Below are positions 47,870 to 55,085 of a DNA stretch of 64,000 nt, piece after piece. This DNA is from Sphingomonas sp. CFBP 13720 (lineage in GTDB: Bacteria > Pseudomonadota > Alphaproteobacteria > Sphingomonadales > Sphingomonadaceae): the NCBI RefSeq assembly GCF_014842075.1, contig NZ_JACYVA010000004.1, positions 294,573 through 358,572 on the forward strand, given 5' to 3'. The notes under the pieces were generated by a model that worked only from the letters and a program-made list of their open reading frames with translations, was not told the origin of the DNA and searched no databases. Position 1 is the first letter of the stretch; the number at the start of each line of letters is the position of its first letter. Both the position numbers and the translations under genes were made by a program.

Positions 47870-49507
47870 GTGACACCCAAGAAAGAACTGCTCTTCGTCG
47901 CGCTCGGCGGATCGGGCGAAATCGGCATGAACGTCAACCTGTACGGCACCGCCGGCAAATGGCTGATGGTGGATTGCGGCGTGACCTTTGCCGACCCGGC
48001 TTATCCTGGGATCGACGTGATGTTGCCCGACGTCCAGTTTATCGAGGAACGCGCCGAACAACTGCTCGGCATCGTCATCACCCACGGGCACGAGGATCAT
48101 ATCGGCGCATTGCCGTATCTTGCCGCCGATCTGGGCGTGCCGATCTATGCCACGCCGTTCACGGCGGGGCTGATCCGCGGCAAGCTGGACGAGGAAGGTA
48201 TTTCCGACCGCGTCAAGCTGAAGATCATCCAGATGGGCGGATCGATCAAGGTCGGCCCGTTCGGCGTGCGCTATGTGCCGATGGCGCATTCGATCCCCGA
48301 ATCCAACGCGCTGGTGATCGAGACCCCGCATGGCCGGATCTTCCATTCGGGCGACTGGAAGCTGGACCCGCAGCCGATGGTCGCGACCCCGGCGACCCCG
48401 GAGGAGCTGACCGCGATCGGTGACGAGGGCATTCTCGCGCTGGTGTGCGATTCGACCAACGTCTTCAACACTGAAGCGTCGGGATCGGAAGCCGACGTCC
48501 GCAAGGGCCTGTTCGAACAGGTCGCGTCGGCGCAGGGCCGGGTGATGGTCACCAGCTTCGCGTCAAACGCGGCACGGCTGCATACGCTGGGCGAAGTAGC
48601 GCGCGAAACCAACCGCAAGGTCTGCGTCGCGGGCCGCTCGCTCGACCGCATCCTGAAGGTCGCGAAGGCGACCGGCTATCTCAAGGATTTCCCGCAGACA
48701 GTCGATTACGACACTGCGATGCGGTTGCCGCGCAACGAGATCCTGATCATCGCCACCGGCGGACAGGGCGAGCCGCGCGCGGCACTGGCGCGCGTCGCCA
48801 ATCGCGAGCATCAGATCGGTCTGGACGCCGGGGATCGTGTGATCTTCTCGTCCAAGCAGATTCCGGGCAACGAGGTCGCGATCGGCCGTATTCAGAACCA
48901 GCTTGCGGCGGCGGGGATCGAGATGATCACCGAGCGGCAGGCGCACGTCCATGTGTCGGGCCATCCGGGACGGCCCGAACTGGCCCAGCTATACAAATGG
49001 CTGCGTCCCGAAGTGCTGATGCCGGTCCATGGTGAGATGCGGCACCTGATGGAGCATGCCCGTTACGGCCTGTCGCAGGGCATTTCGCAGGCGATCGTCC
49101 AGACCAATGGCGATATCGTGCGGCTGGCGCCGGGCAACCCGACCAAGGTCGGCAAGGCCACGGTCGGCCGGCTCGCGCTCGACGGTGACGTGATCCTGCC
49201 GGCGGACGGCACGACGATCAACGAACGGCGCAAGTTGGCGGCGTTCGGCCATATGTCGGTCGCGGTCGCGGTCGATCGTCGCGGGCAACTGATCGGCGAA
49301 CCGCAGATCCGGGTGCAGGGTGTCCCGGTCGAGGAAGACCGCGAACCCTTCCTTGAGGAAGCGGTCGATGCGGCGGCGGAGGCGGTGGCGTCCAAGGGTC
49401 GCGAGCGCGGCAAGCTGCCCGAGGCGATCCGGTTGGCGGTGCGCCGCGTCGCGACACGCTGGACCGGCAAGAAGCCGGTCGTCGACGTGCTCATCATCCC
49501 CGCCTGA
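47870..49507 (+). CDS. rnj: Ribonuclease J
   Basis: Metallo-beta-lactamase/beta-CASP ribonuclease with 5'-exo and endo activities in RNA processing and decay. 545 residues from a GTG. The zinc motif is THGHEDHIG with H72, H74, D76 and H77; HSIPESNALVIETPHG and FHSGDWKLDPQP carry further ligands; ASNAARLHTLGEVARETNRKV and HVHVSGHPGRPELAQLYKWLRPE are beta-CASP motifs. A C-terminal oligomerisation domain follows. Confidence 0.95.
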   Translation: MTPKKELLFVALGGSGEIGMNVNLYGTAGKWLMVDCGVTFADPAYPGIDVMLPDVQFIEERAEQLLGIVITHGHEDHIGALPYLAADLGVPIYATPFTAGLIRGKLDEEGISDRVKLKIIQMGGSIKVGPFGVRYVPMAHSIPESNALVIETPHGRIFHSGDWKLDPQPMVATPATPEELTAIGDEGILALVCDSTNVFNTEASGSEADVRKGLFEQVASAQGRVMVTSFASNAARLHTLGEVARETNRKVCVAGRSLDRILKVAKATGYLKDFPQTVDYDTAMRLPRNEILIIATGGQGEPRAALARVANREHQIGLDAGDRVIFSSKQIPGNEVAIGRIQNQLAAAGIEMITERQAHVHVSGHPGRPELAQLYKWLRPEVLMPVHGEMRHLMEHARYGLSQGISQAIVQTNGDIVRLAPGNPTKVGKATVGRLALDGDVILPADGTTINERRKLAAFGHMSVAVAVDRRGQLIGEPQIRVQGVPVEEDREPFLEEAVDAAAEAVASKGRERGKLPEAIRLAVRRVATRWTGKKPVVDVLIIPA

Positions 49508-49527
49508 TCGCAGGCGGGGATCGGGCG

Positions 49528-49788
49528 ATGGCGTGGCAATCGGCGCTGGCGATCTACCTGCTGTTCTGGGTGCTGGCGATGTTCCTCGTCCTGCCGTTCG
49601 GCGTCCGCACGACGCACGAGGCAGGCGAGCCGCCAGTCCCCGGACAGGCCGACAGCGCCCCGTCCGGCTTCCGCGTCGGGCGGATGGCGTGGCGGACCAC
49701 GCTGGTCTCGCTGGTGCTGTTCGGGGCGTTCTACCTGAATTACGTCTTCGGGTGGGTCACGGCGGACATGCTGGACTTCTACCGATAG
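49528..49788 (+). CDS. DUF1467 family membrane protein
   Basis: 86 residues with two hydrophobic helices (about 6–26 and 57–79) joined by a hydrophilic loop with THEAGEPPVPGQADSAPSGFR. The first helix is followed by LVLPFGVRT, characteristic of alphaproteobacterial DUF1467 proteins found after rnj. It starts 20 bases after rnj, likely same transcript. No function known. proS, the frequent next gene, is not here. Confidence 0.85.
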   Translation: MAWQSALAIYLLFWVLAMFLVLPFGVRTTHEAGEPPVPGQADSAPSGFRVGRMAWRTTLVSLVLFGAFYLNYVFGWVTADMLDFYR

Positions 49789-50556
49789 GTTTGGTTCGCA
49801 AAGGCCATCGACGTTCAGCGCGTTGGTGACGCAGCGTCCTGCGCGGCCATCGCCGGGCGCTCCATCACGCTGTCGTTATTGGCGATCGTACGTCCCGACG
49901 TATTGTTCGCGGTAGGGCGGACCTTGGGACAGGGTCGGGGCGACGGTATAACGCCGATCGTTCGTTGAACGTTGATCCGATCTGATATTACGCTCGCGTG
50001 GACGATCTTCGCGGCGCCGCGGTGCCGGGTGGACTTGGTCGGGCCATGTTTGGCGGGATTGGTGTCGTCGCGTCACTTCGCACCCGCATTAGGGGTGCCC
50101 GTCCGGGGACATGTCGAAAGAGGTCCACTCGCAGGGAGGTTCCGGCCTGCTTCGTTACTGGCATACTGTTGATGCTATTCCTTGCGCGGCGCGTGCGTTC
50201 GGCACGCCGGACGTCGCCCGTTGCTTTCGGTCACTGTGTCGCAGCACTGCCTCCTCCACGCGCGAAACTACCGGCGGTGCCGGTTACGCACTCTGAGGCG
50301 ATGTCGGCGCGGGTGGTTCCAGAACGATGTCCGGGGAATGAGGCGGTGCGGGCGCTGAGGTTGTAATCACTGGAAGATCGCGGCTACCGGCGCGAAAGAT
50401 CGGCGTCCTGCGCGGCCGGCTCACATTCAGCGTCGCTAACGGAAGCACGGTGCATCTCATCATCGCTAGGACACGTAGCCAGACGGCCTGCCAACACTCT
50501 AGCGGTTTCCTACAAGATTGCTGGCCCCGCTGGTACTGGCGAACCGCCGACTGCGT
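49789..50556. other. 768-bp stretch without a recognised gene
   Basis: This stretch lies between the convergent DUF1467 and coiled-coil genes. The only minus-strand frame of note (49876–50076, 66 codons, tail SQGPPYREQYVGTYD) has no supporting ribosome-binding site or family. No convincing terminator, RNA gene or repeat was seen. Confidence 0.5.
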
Positions 50557-52827
50557 TCAGCTCCGCAAGCGTTCGATCGCCTGTGCGAGTACGACGTACA
50601 GCTTGCCCATGTCCGATGACAGCAGCGTGACCCCCATCGGCGATCCGTCGCGTAGCGCGAGGATCTGGCGCAACATCGCCTCGAAGTCGTGGATGTAGCG
50701 GTTCACCTGATCACGGAACGTCTCGTCGCCATCATACAGCGTCACGATCTCACGCGATTGCGTGCCGTCGATCAGCCGCACGGCGCGGCGCGTGAAAACG
50801 CCCCGATCGCCCTTGAGATACGCCGCCCATGCCGTGTCCGACACGTCGGTGGCCAGCGACCGCGAAATGTCGATCGCCGCCGAGTTCATCGCTTCGATCA
50901 ACAGCGATACGCGGCGCGAGAACTGGTCGCTGTCGGCGGCCTCGCGCTCGGCGCGCGCGGAGGTCAGGCGGGTGTCGAGCTGCTGGCTGGTATCGGCAAT
51001 ATCGAGCATCTGACGCGACAGTCGTTCGGATGCGTCGGCCGCGGATGCCACCGCCTGTGCCGCGATTTCCGACAATTCGGCGACCTGTCGCGTTACCGAC
51101 CGGTCGACGGCAGCGGACAACGCGTGGCCGCCCTGTGTTTCCAGATCGCGCGCCGCTTCCGGCAATACCCTCGCCAGCGTGTCGCGTGCCTGCTGACTCG
51201 CCACTTCGGCGGTGTCGCGGATTCGCAGCATCGCTTCCGACAGACGCGGTGCGGCGTCTTCGGCAAAGCGGATCGTGGTGGCGATGGTATCGTCGACGAT
51301 CGTTCGTACGCCTTCGATCCGCTCCGCCCCACGATCCAGCGTGTCGAGCAGCGATTGCTGTACGGTCGACAGCGTGTCACGCTGCATCGCCACGACCCCG
51401 GCAATCGCCTCGATCGCGTCGTGCGTGCTTTCGGCGGCGGTGACGAGCGCCAACAGTTCCGGCTTCGACTGGGCGACGACCCCGCGGCTCGCATGGATCC
51501 GGGCGTCGAGGCGGTCAAGTGCGCCGGGCAGCGTTTCGTCCATCTCGCGCGCGGCGGCGTCGAGCGCCGTCAGCACGTCCTCCGCCGTCGCGATCACCCG
51601 GCGGGCGGTATCGTCGCCATTCGCCAGTGCCCCCGCCAGCGCGTCGGCGACCTGCGTCAGCGCGCCGACCGATCCGGCGACGGCCTGTGCACGCTCCACG
51701 CCGGTGATCCGCAACCGTTCGAACCGGTCGTCGACGCCGACCAGTCCGTCGTTCAGTAGCGACAGCAACGCTTCGCCATCGCGGCGGCGGTCGTTCAACT
51801 GTCCGGAAAGACCCGCGATCGCGGTATCGATCTGGCGCACCCGTTCGGCGAGTTGCTCGGCCCCTTCGCGACCCGCACGTTCGATCGCGGCCCCGTTCGC
51901 CTCGATCATCGCGATGGTCGCATCGCCCTGCGCGGTGATCGCCTTGCGCGACTGGTCGATCGCGGCGGCGGCGCGGTCGAGCACGCCGTCGATCGCATCG
52001 GACATGGTCGCGATGACCGTTTCCAGACGTGCCCCTGCGCTTTCGCTGGTCGCCTCCATTCGCGCGATATGCGCGGCAAGGCGTTGGGCCGCGCCACTCG
52101 CGACCTCGTCCGCTTCGCGTCCGCGCCGTGCCACCGCCGACAGGGCAGCATCCAGTGCAGCGACCCGCTGGCTGGTTTCCAGCCCAATCGTTTCGAGCAG
52201 CCGCCCGATTTCCATCGTCTCCAGATGTGCGCGCGGCAGCGTTGCTAGCACGGTCGCCAGCCGGTGTTCGGTGGAGTCCGCGGCATGGGTCAGCGACGCG
52301 GCGCTTGCCTCGATCAAGGCTGCCTGCGTCGCCATGCCGGCGGTCACCCCGCGCAGGCGGTCGGTCGCGCTATCGCCCAGTTGCATCAGCGATCCGGTCT
52401 GTTCGGCCAGTTCGAGGCGGGATTCCGCCAGCGACCGTCGTACCGTCGCCACGACGCTGTCGAGCGCCAGCGCCTCGGCCCGCATCGCGCGCGACGTGGC
52501 GGCGAAGCGGCGCGCCTCGGCCCGGCTGGTCCGCTGAAGCAAGAGCCACAGGATCCCGATCGCGGCGGGCGGGGCGAACAGCGCCGCGATGAACAGCACC
52601 ATCTGCACCGGATCGATCGTCGCCAGTGATCCCGCGCTGAATACCAGCATGCCGGCGACCCAGGCGATTGTTAGCAAGATGACCAGCGTCGGCCATACCC
52701 AGCCGCGCGGCACGACGTCGGGTTCGACGATAGCTTCCTCCAGCCAATGTTGCGGTTCCACGTCGCCGCGGACGGCGTCGTCATGCTGGGACTGGTCGCG
52801 CAGTCCGGTGATCGAACCCCCGTTCAT
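50557..52827 (-). CDS. Membrane-anchored long coiled-coil protein of unknown function
   Basis: 756 residues. A hydrophilic N-terminus of about 42 residues, two membrane helices (about 44–66 and 74–98), then about 530 residues of helical, Ala/Asp/Arg-rich sequence with heptad character resembling chemoreceptor or apolipoprotein-like coiled coils (e.g. AHIARMEATSESAGARLETVIATM). The last 130 residues (from about 628) are different, with compact motifs SDTAWAAYLKGDRGVFTRRAV, RDQVNRYIHDFEAML and TLLSSDMGKLYVVLAQAIERL that look like a conserved domain. It diverges from an Hpt-like gene across a candidate CtrA site. A scaffold or polar organiser is a guess. Confidence 0.85.
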   Translation of the reverse strand: MNGGSITGLRDQSQHDDAVRGDVEPQHWLEEAIVEPDVVPRGWVWPTLVILLTIAWVAGMLVFSAGSLATIDPVQMVLFIAALFAPPAAIGILWLLLQRTSRAEARRFAATSRAMRAEALALDSVVATVRRSLAESRLELAEQTGSLMQLGDSATDRLRGVTAGMATQAALIEASAASLTHAADSTEHRLATVLATLPRAHLETMEIGRLLETIGLETSQRVAALDAALSAVARRGREADEVASGAAQRLAAHIARMEATSESAGARLETVIATMSDAIDGVLDRAAAAIDQSRKAITAQGDATIAMIEANGAAIERAGREGAEQLAERVRQIDTAIAGLSGQLNDRRRDGEALLSLLNDGLVGVDDRFERLRITGVERAQAVAGSVGALTQVADALAGALANGDDTARRVIATAEDVLTALDAAAREMDETLPGALDRLDARIHASRGVVAQSKPELLALVTAAESTHDAIEAIAGVVAMQRDTLSTVQQSLLDTLDRGAERIEGVRTIVDDTIATTIRFAEDAAPRLSEAMLRIRDTAEVASQQARDTLARVLPEAARDLETQGGHALSAAVDRSVTRQVAELSEIAAQAVASAADASERLSRQMLDIADTSQQLDTRLTSARAEREAADSDQFSRRVSLLIEAMNSAAIDISRSLATDVSDTAWAAYLKGDRGVFTRRAVRLIDGTQSREIVTLYDGDETFRDQVNRYIHDFEAMLRQILALRDGSPMGVTLLSSDMGKLYVVLAQAIERLRS

Positions 52828-52866
52828 CCATACGGTCTAACACGATCGGAACGGCGGTGACATAGT

Positions 52867-52881
52867 GTAACGAATGGTTAA
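52867..52881 (-). promoter_or_regulatory. Candidate CtrA binding site
   Basis: On the minus strand TTAA-N7-TTAC (spacer CCATTCG), one base short of the CtrA consensus TTAA-N7-TTAA, and including the frequent TTAACCAT form. It lies between the divergent coiled-coil and Hpt-like genes, about 40 bases from the former's start. Confidence 0.5.
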
Positions 52882-52905
52882 CCCCGTTACGCCTATGCCA
52901 GTCGC

Positions 52906-53196
52906 ATGGCATATGATCCCGGAGCAATCGACGCGACCCTGGCGGCAGCGGTGGGGGACGAACCCCGCCTCATTGCCGAACTGCGTGACGCATTCGTCGA
53001 CAGTGCGAAGCGTGCCGTCGACGTACTGGAAGCGGCGGAGGGCGACCAATGGTCGTCCGCTGCGTTCCGCCTGAAAGGGCTCGCGGCCAGTTTCGGAGCG
53101 GTCCGGTTGATGGCGCTGGCCGACGAGGCGGCGGACGCGCCGATCGGCGACGCACTGGTCCTGCGCAAGCTCCACCGGACGATCGCCCGCTTCTGA
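52906..53196 (+). CDS. Hpt-domain-like protein lacking the phosphoacceptor histidine
   Basis: 96 residues that align with a four-helix Hpt domain: PGAIDATLAAAVGDEPRLIAELRDAFVDSAKRAVDVLEAA, then the site region SAAFRLKGLAASFGAVRLMALADEAADA. In true Hpt domains this region reads aHxLKGxaxxxGa; here the histidine position is F54, while K57, G58 and G64 are kept. It therefore cannot relay phosphate in the usual way and may act as a binding module. Divergent from the coiled-coil gene. Confidence 0.8.
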   Translation: MAYDPGAIDATLAAAVGDEPRLIAELRDAFVDSAKRAVDVLEAAEGDQWSSAAFRLKGLAASFGAVRLMALADEAADAPIGDALVLRKLHRTIARF

Positions 53197-53350
53197 TCGC
53201 TTCGCGCGTGGTCCTTTCGCTGCGTTCCGATCGGGTCTGGGCCACATCGTCCCGCTTGGCGTTCCACCCCCCCGATGCTCTTGAACCGACGGATAGGCGT
53301 TGCCGTTGCGCTGGGTCAGGGCACGACGAAGGTCCGTCGCACCGATAGCG

Positions 53351-53368
53351 GATAACCGATCGGTTATC
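53351..53368. repeat. Perfect 18-bp palindrome
   Basis: GATAACCGATCGGTTATC has no central spacer, so it is more operator-like than terminator-like. Outer CCGATA (53342–53347) and TATCGG (53365–53370) also mirror each other. It lies in the 468-bp gap between the Hpt-like and CHAP genes, which holds no other recognised feature. Confidence 0.5.
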
Positions 53369-53664
53369 GGCGTTCAGGATATCAGCCCGCTTTGGCAGTT
53401 CGGCCATGATCGTCGTTCCCGGCGAACGGCGTAAGCGATGGATGTAATCGCCCGACCACGATCTTGGTGCAGACCGGCGATGCGATCGGGATCGCCGATC
53501 AGGCATAGTGTTGCGGCCGGTCGCATCGTCATGAAGCAAAGATGGCAACGACCAGATTGCCCGAGACATGGCGGGAGGGTCGGAGACCGAAACGGTCGCC
53601 TCTCGCCTAATCACGCGACGACGTCCGACAGATCCACCCGGGCGGGGTGTCTGCCCGCTACCGC

Positions 53665-54213
53665 CTATCGTGCGTAGGCGTCGATCAGCGACCCGACATA
53701 ATCGGGCGACTTGCCGCTCAGTCCGGCGGCGGGGCGGGGGCCATAGATGAAGCCATGCGTCGGATATTCCGACCCGCCCAGTCCCTGCGAATCGCGATAC
53801 CAGACCTTCACCCGCGTCCAATCGCCTGCCGCTGATACGTCGAACACCGTCACGTCCTGCTCCACGCCGCCCCGAACGCCGTTGATCCGCGACCAGTTGG
53901 CGTGCGTGACCATCGCGACGCGGGGTTCGACCACCCGGCTGATGACCAGCACATGGCCCAGCGGCAGCCGCGCGGTCTTGGCGAATGCCAGCACCGCGCC
54001 GACCTTTGGCCGATGGCCGCGCGGATACCGGCCTTCGGCCTGTTTCCACCATGTCCACGCATCGCCGTAAATCTGCACGCCCGACGCGGCGCGCGCGAAC
54101 GGCACGCACTGCCCGACATAATCGAGAAGCGAATTCGCACCGACGGGCAGGGCGGCGGCACCGGCAAAGGCAAGGAGCAACGCGCCCCGGACGAACGATC
54201 CGACCATTGGCAT
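53665..54213 (-). CDS. Secreted CHAP-domain protein
   Basis: 182 residues: a signal peptide (about 1–26, ALLLAFAGAAALPVGA), then a CHAP (NlpC/P60-like) domain. The probable nucleophile is C36 in YVGQCVPFARA, with GHVLVIS and VTHANWSR supplying the histidine and neighbouring residues, and GDAWTWW as the domain's aromatic segment. Such proteins cleave peptidoglycan peptides or amide bonds. The start at 54213 or the ATG two codons later is possible. A TTAACCAT half-site (54253–54260) lies upstream. Confidence 0.85.
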   Translation of the reverse strand: MPMVGSFVRGALLLAFAGAAALPVGANSLLDYVGQCVPFARAASGVQIYGDAWTWWKQAEGRYPRGHRPKVGAVLAFAKTARLPLGHVLVISRVVEPRVAMVTHANWSRINGVRGGVEQDVTVFDVSAAGDWTRVKVWYRDSQGLGGSEYPTHGFIYGPRPAAGLSGKSPDYVGSLIDAYAR

Positions 54214-54302
54214 TCCGCTATCCCCCCGATCGTCGCAAAATGGTGGACCAAAATGGTTAACGTCTGGTTTCGCATGCTTTTTGGAGGACGGGCAAACGAA
54301 AA

Positions 54303-54326
54303 CACCCGGGCCGACCGGCCCGGGTG
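54303..54326 (-). terminator. hsp20 terminator
   Basis: Read on the minus strand: a perfect 10-bp stem CACCCGGGCC / GGCCCGGGTG with a four-base loop and a TTTTCGTTT tail, about 35 bases after the hsp20 stop. A strong factor-independent terminator. Confidence 0.85.
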
Positions 54327-54361
54327 CTCCCGTCGCGGCGTGTGGACGCCGTGGTTTGCGG

Positions 54362-54832
54362 TTACGCGGCCTGCGCCACGTCGTTCGCGATCGTGGGCTG
54401 CTCGGTACCGCCCAATGCGATGCGTCGCGGCTTCATCGCGTCGGGCACTTCCCGGCGCAGGTCGATGGTCAGCAAACCGTCGGCCAGATCGGCGCTCTCC
54501 ACCACGATGAAGTCGGCCAGTTCGAACCGTCGTTCGAAACTGCGGTTGGCGATGCCCAGATGCAGCACGGCGCTCTTCTGCGCGTCGGTCTGTTCGGCCT
54601 TGCGCCCTGCGACGACCAGCAGGTTCTGCTGCGCGGTGATCTCTACCTCGTCCCGGCGGAATCCGGCGACCGCCAGCGTGATGCGATAACGATCCTCGGC
54701 CAGTCGTTCGAGGTTGAAGGGCGGGTAATTCTCGCCACCCGATGCGCCGCGCGCGTTGTTTTCGAGCATGTCGAACAACCGGTCGAAGCCGATGGTCGAA
54801 CGGCGATAGGGGGTAAAGTCAAAGCTACGCAT
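54362..54832 (-). CDS. Small heat-shock protein (Hsp20 / alpha-crystallin family)
   Basis: ATP-independent holdase chaperone. 156 residues from the ATG at 54832, IbpA-like: an N-terminal region MRSFDFTPYRRSTIGFDRLFDML, then the alpha-crystallin domain from about residue 35 with YPPFNLERLAEDRYRITLAVAGFRRDEVEI, VVAGRK, RSFERRFELAD and LADGLLTIDLRREVP. The ATG is preceded by GGAGGA at six bases. Heat control is indicated by an RpoH-like promoter and a ROSE hairpin covering the ribosome-binding site. Confidence 0.95.
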   Translation of the reverse strand: MRSFDFTPYRRSTIGFDRLFDMLENNARGASGGENYPPFNLERLAEDRYRITLAVAGFRRDEVEITAQQNLLVVAGRKAEQTDAQKSAVLHLGIANRSFERRFELADFIVVESADLADGLLTIDLRREVPDAMKPRRIALGGTEQPTIANDVAQAA

Positions 54833-54838
54833 ATCAAA

Positions 54839-54856
54839 TCCTCCAGCAAGAAGCGA
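54839..54856 (-). promoter_or_regulatory. ROSE-type RNA thermometer hairpin over the hsp20 ribosome-binding site
   Basis: On the minus strand UCGCUUC pairs with GGAGGA around a UUGCU loop, with a single bulged G inside UCGCU. This is the conserved UYGCU/AGGA pairing of ROSE elements, in which the bulged G makes the helix melt at heat-shock temperature. It masks the entire Shine-Dalgarno sequence. Confidence 0.65.
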
Positions 54857-54932
54857 AATGAACGTCTGAAGCGACCATGAAATCATGCGCCGCCGGTTCG
54901 TGAGAGGCCCATTCGGCGCCGCTCGAAAACCG

Positions 54933-54960
54933 ATATGGTTCGCTGGTAAGCGGCTTCAAG
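54933..54960 (-). promoter_or_regulatory. RpoH-type promoter of hsp20
   Basis: CTTGAA (54955–54960) and CCATAT (54933–54938) with a 16-base spacer, matching heat-shock sigma promoters. The implied 5' UTR is about 95 bases, a usual length for ROSE leaders. Confidence 0.6.
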
Positions 54961-55085
54961 CGGTGAATGACACATTTTTTGGTGCAAACCGGGGCTTCGT
55001 CGCAGCCAACAGCTTCTTTCTATGGTAATCCTATCGGAACACTAGGGTTGGCGGCAAAGAAAAACCGAACAAGGGGGCCTTTGCC

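Noticed and set aside
49876..50076. 66-codon minus-strand frame in the 768-bp gap
   Set aside because: No ribosome-binding site, no family and no coupling to another gene.
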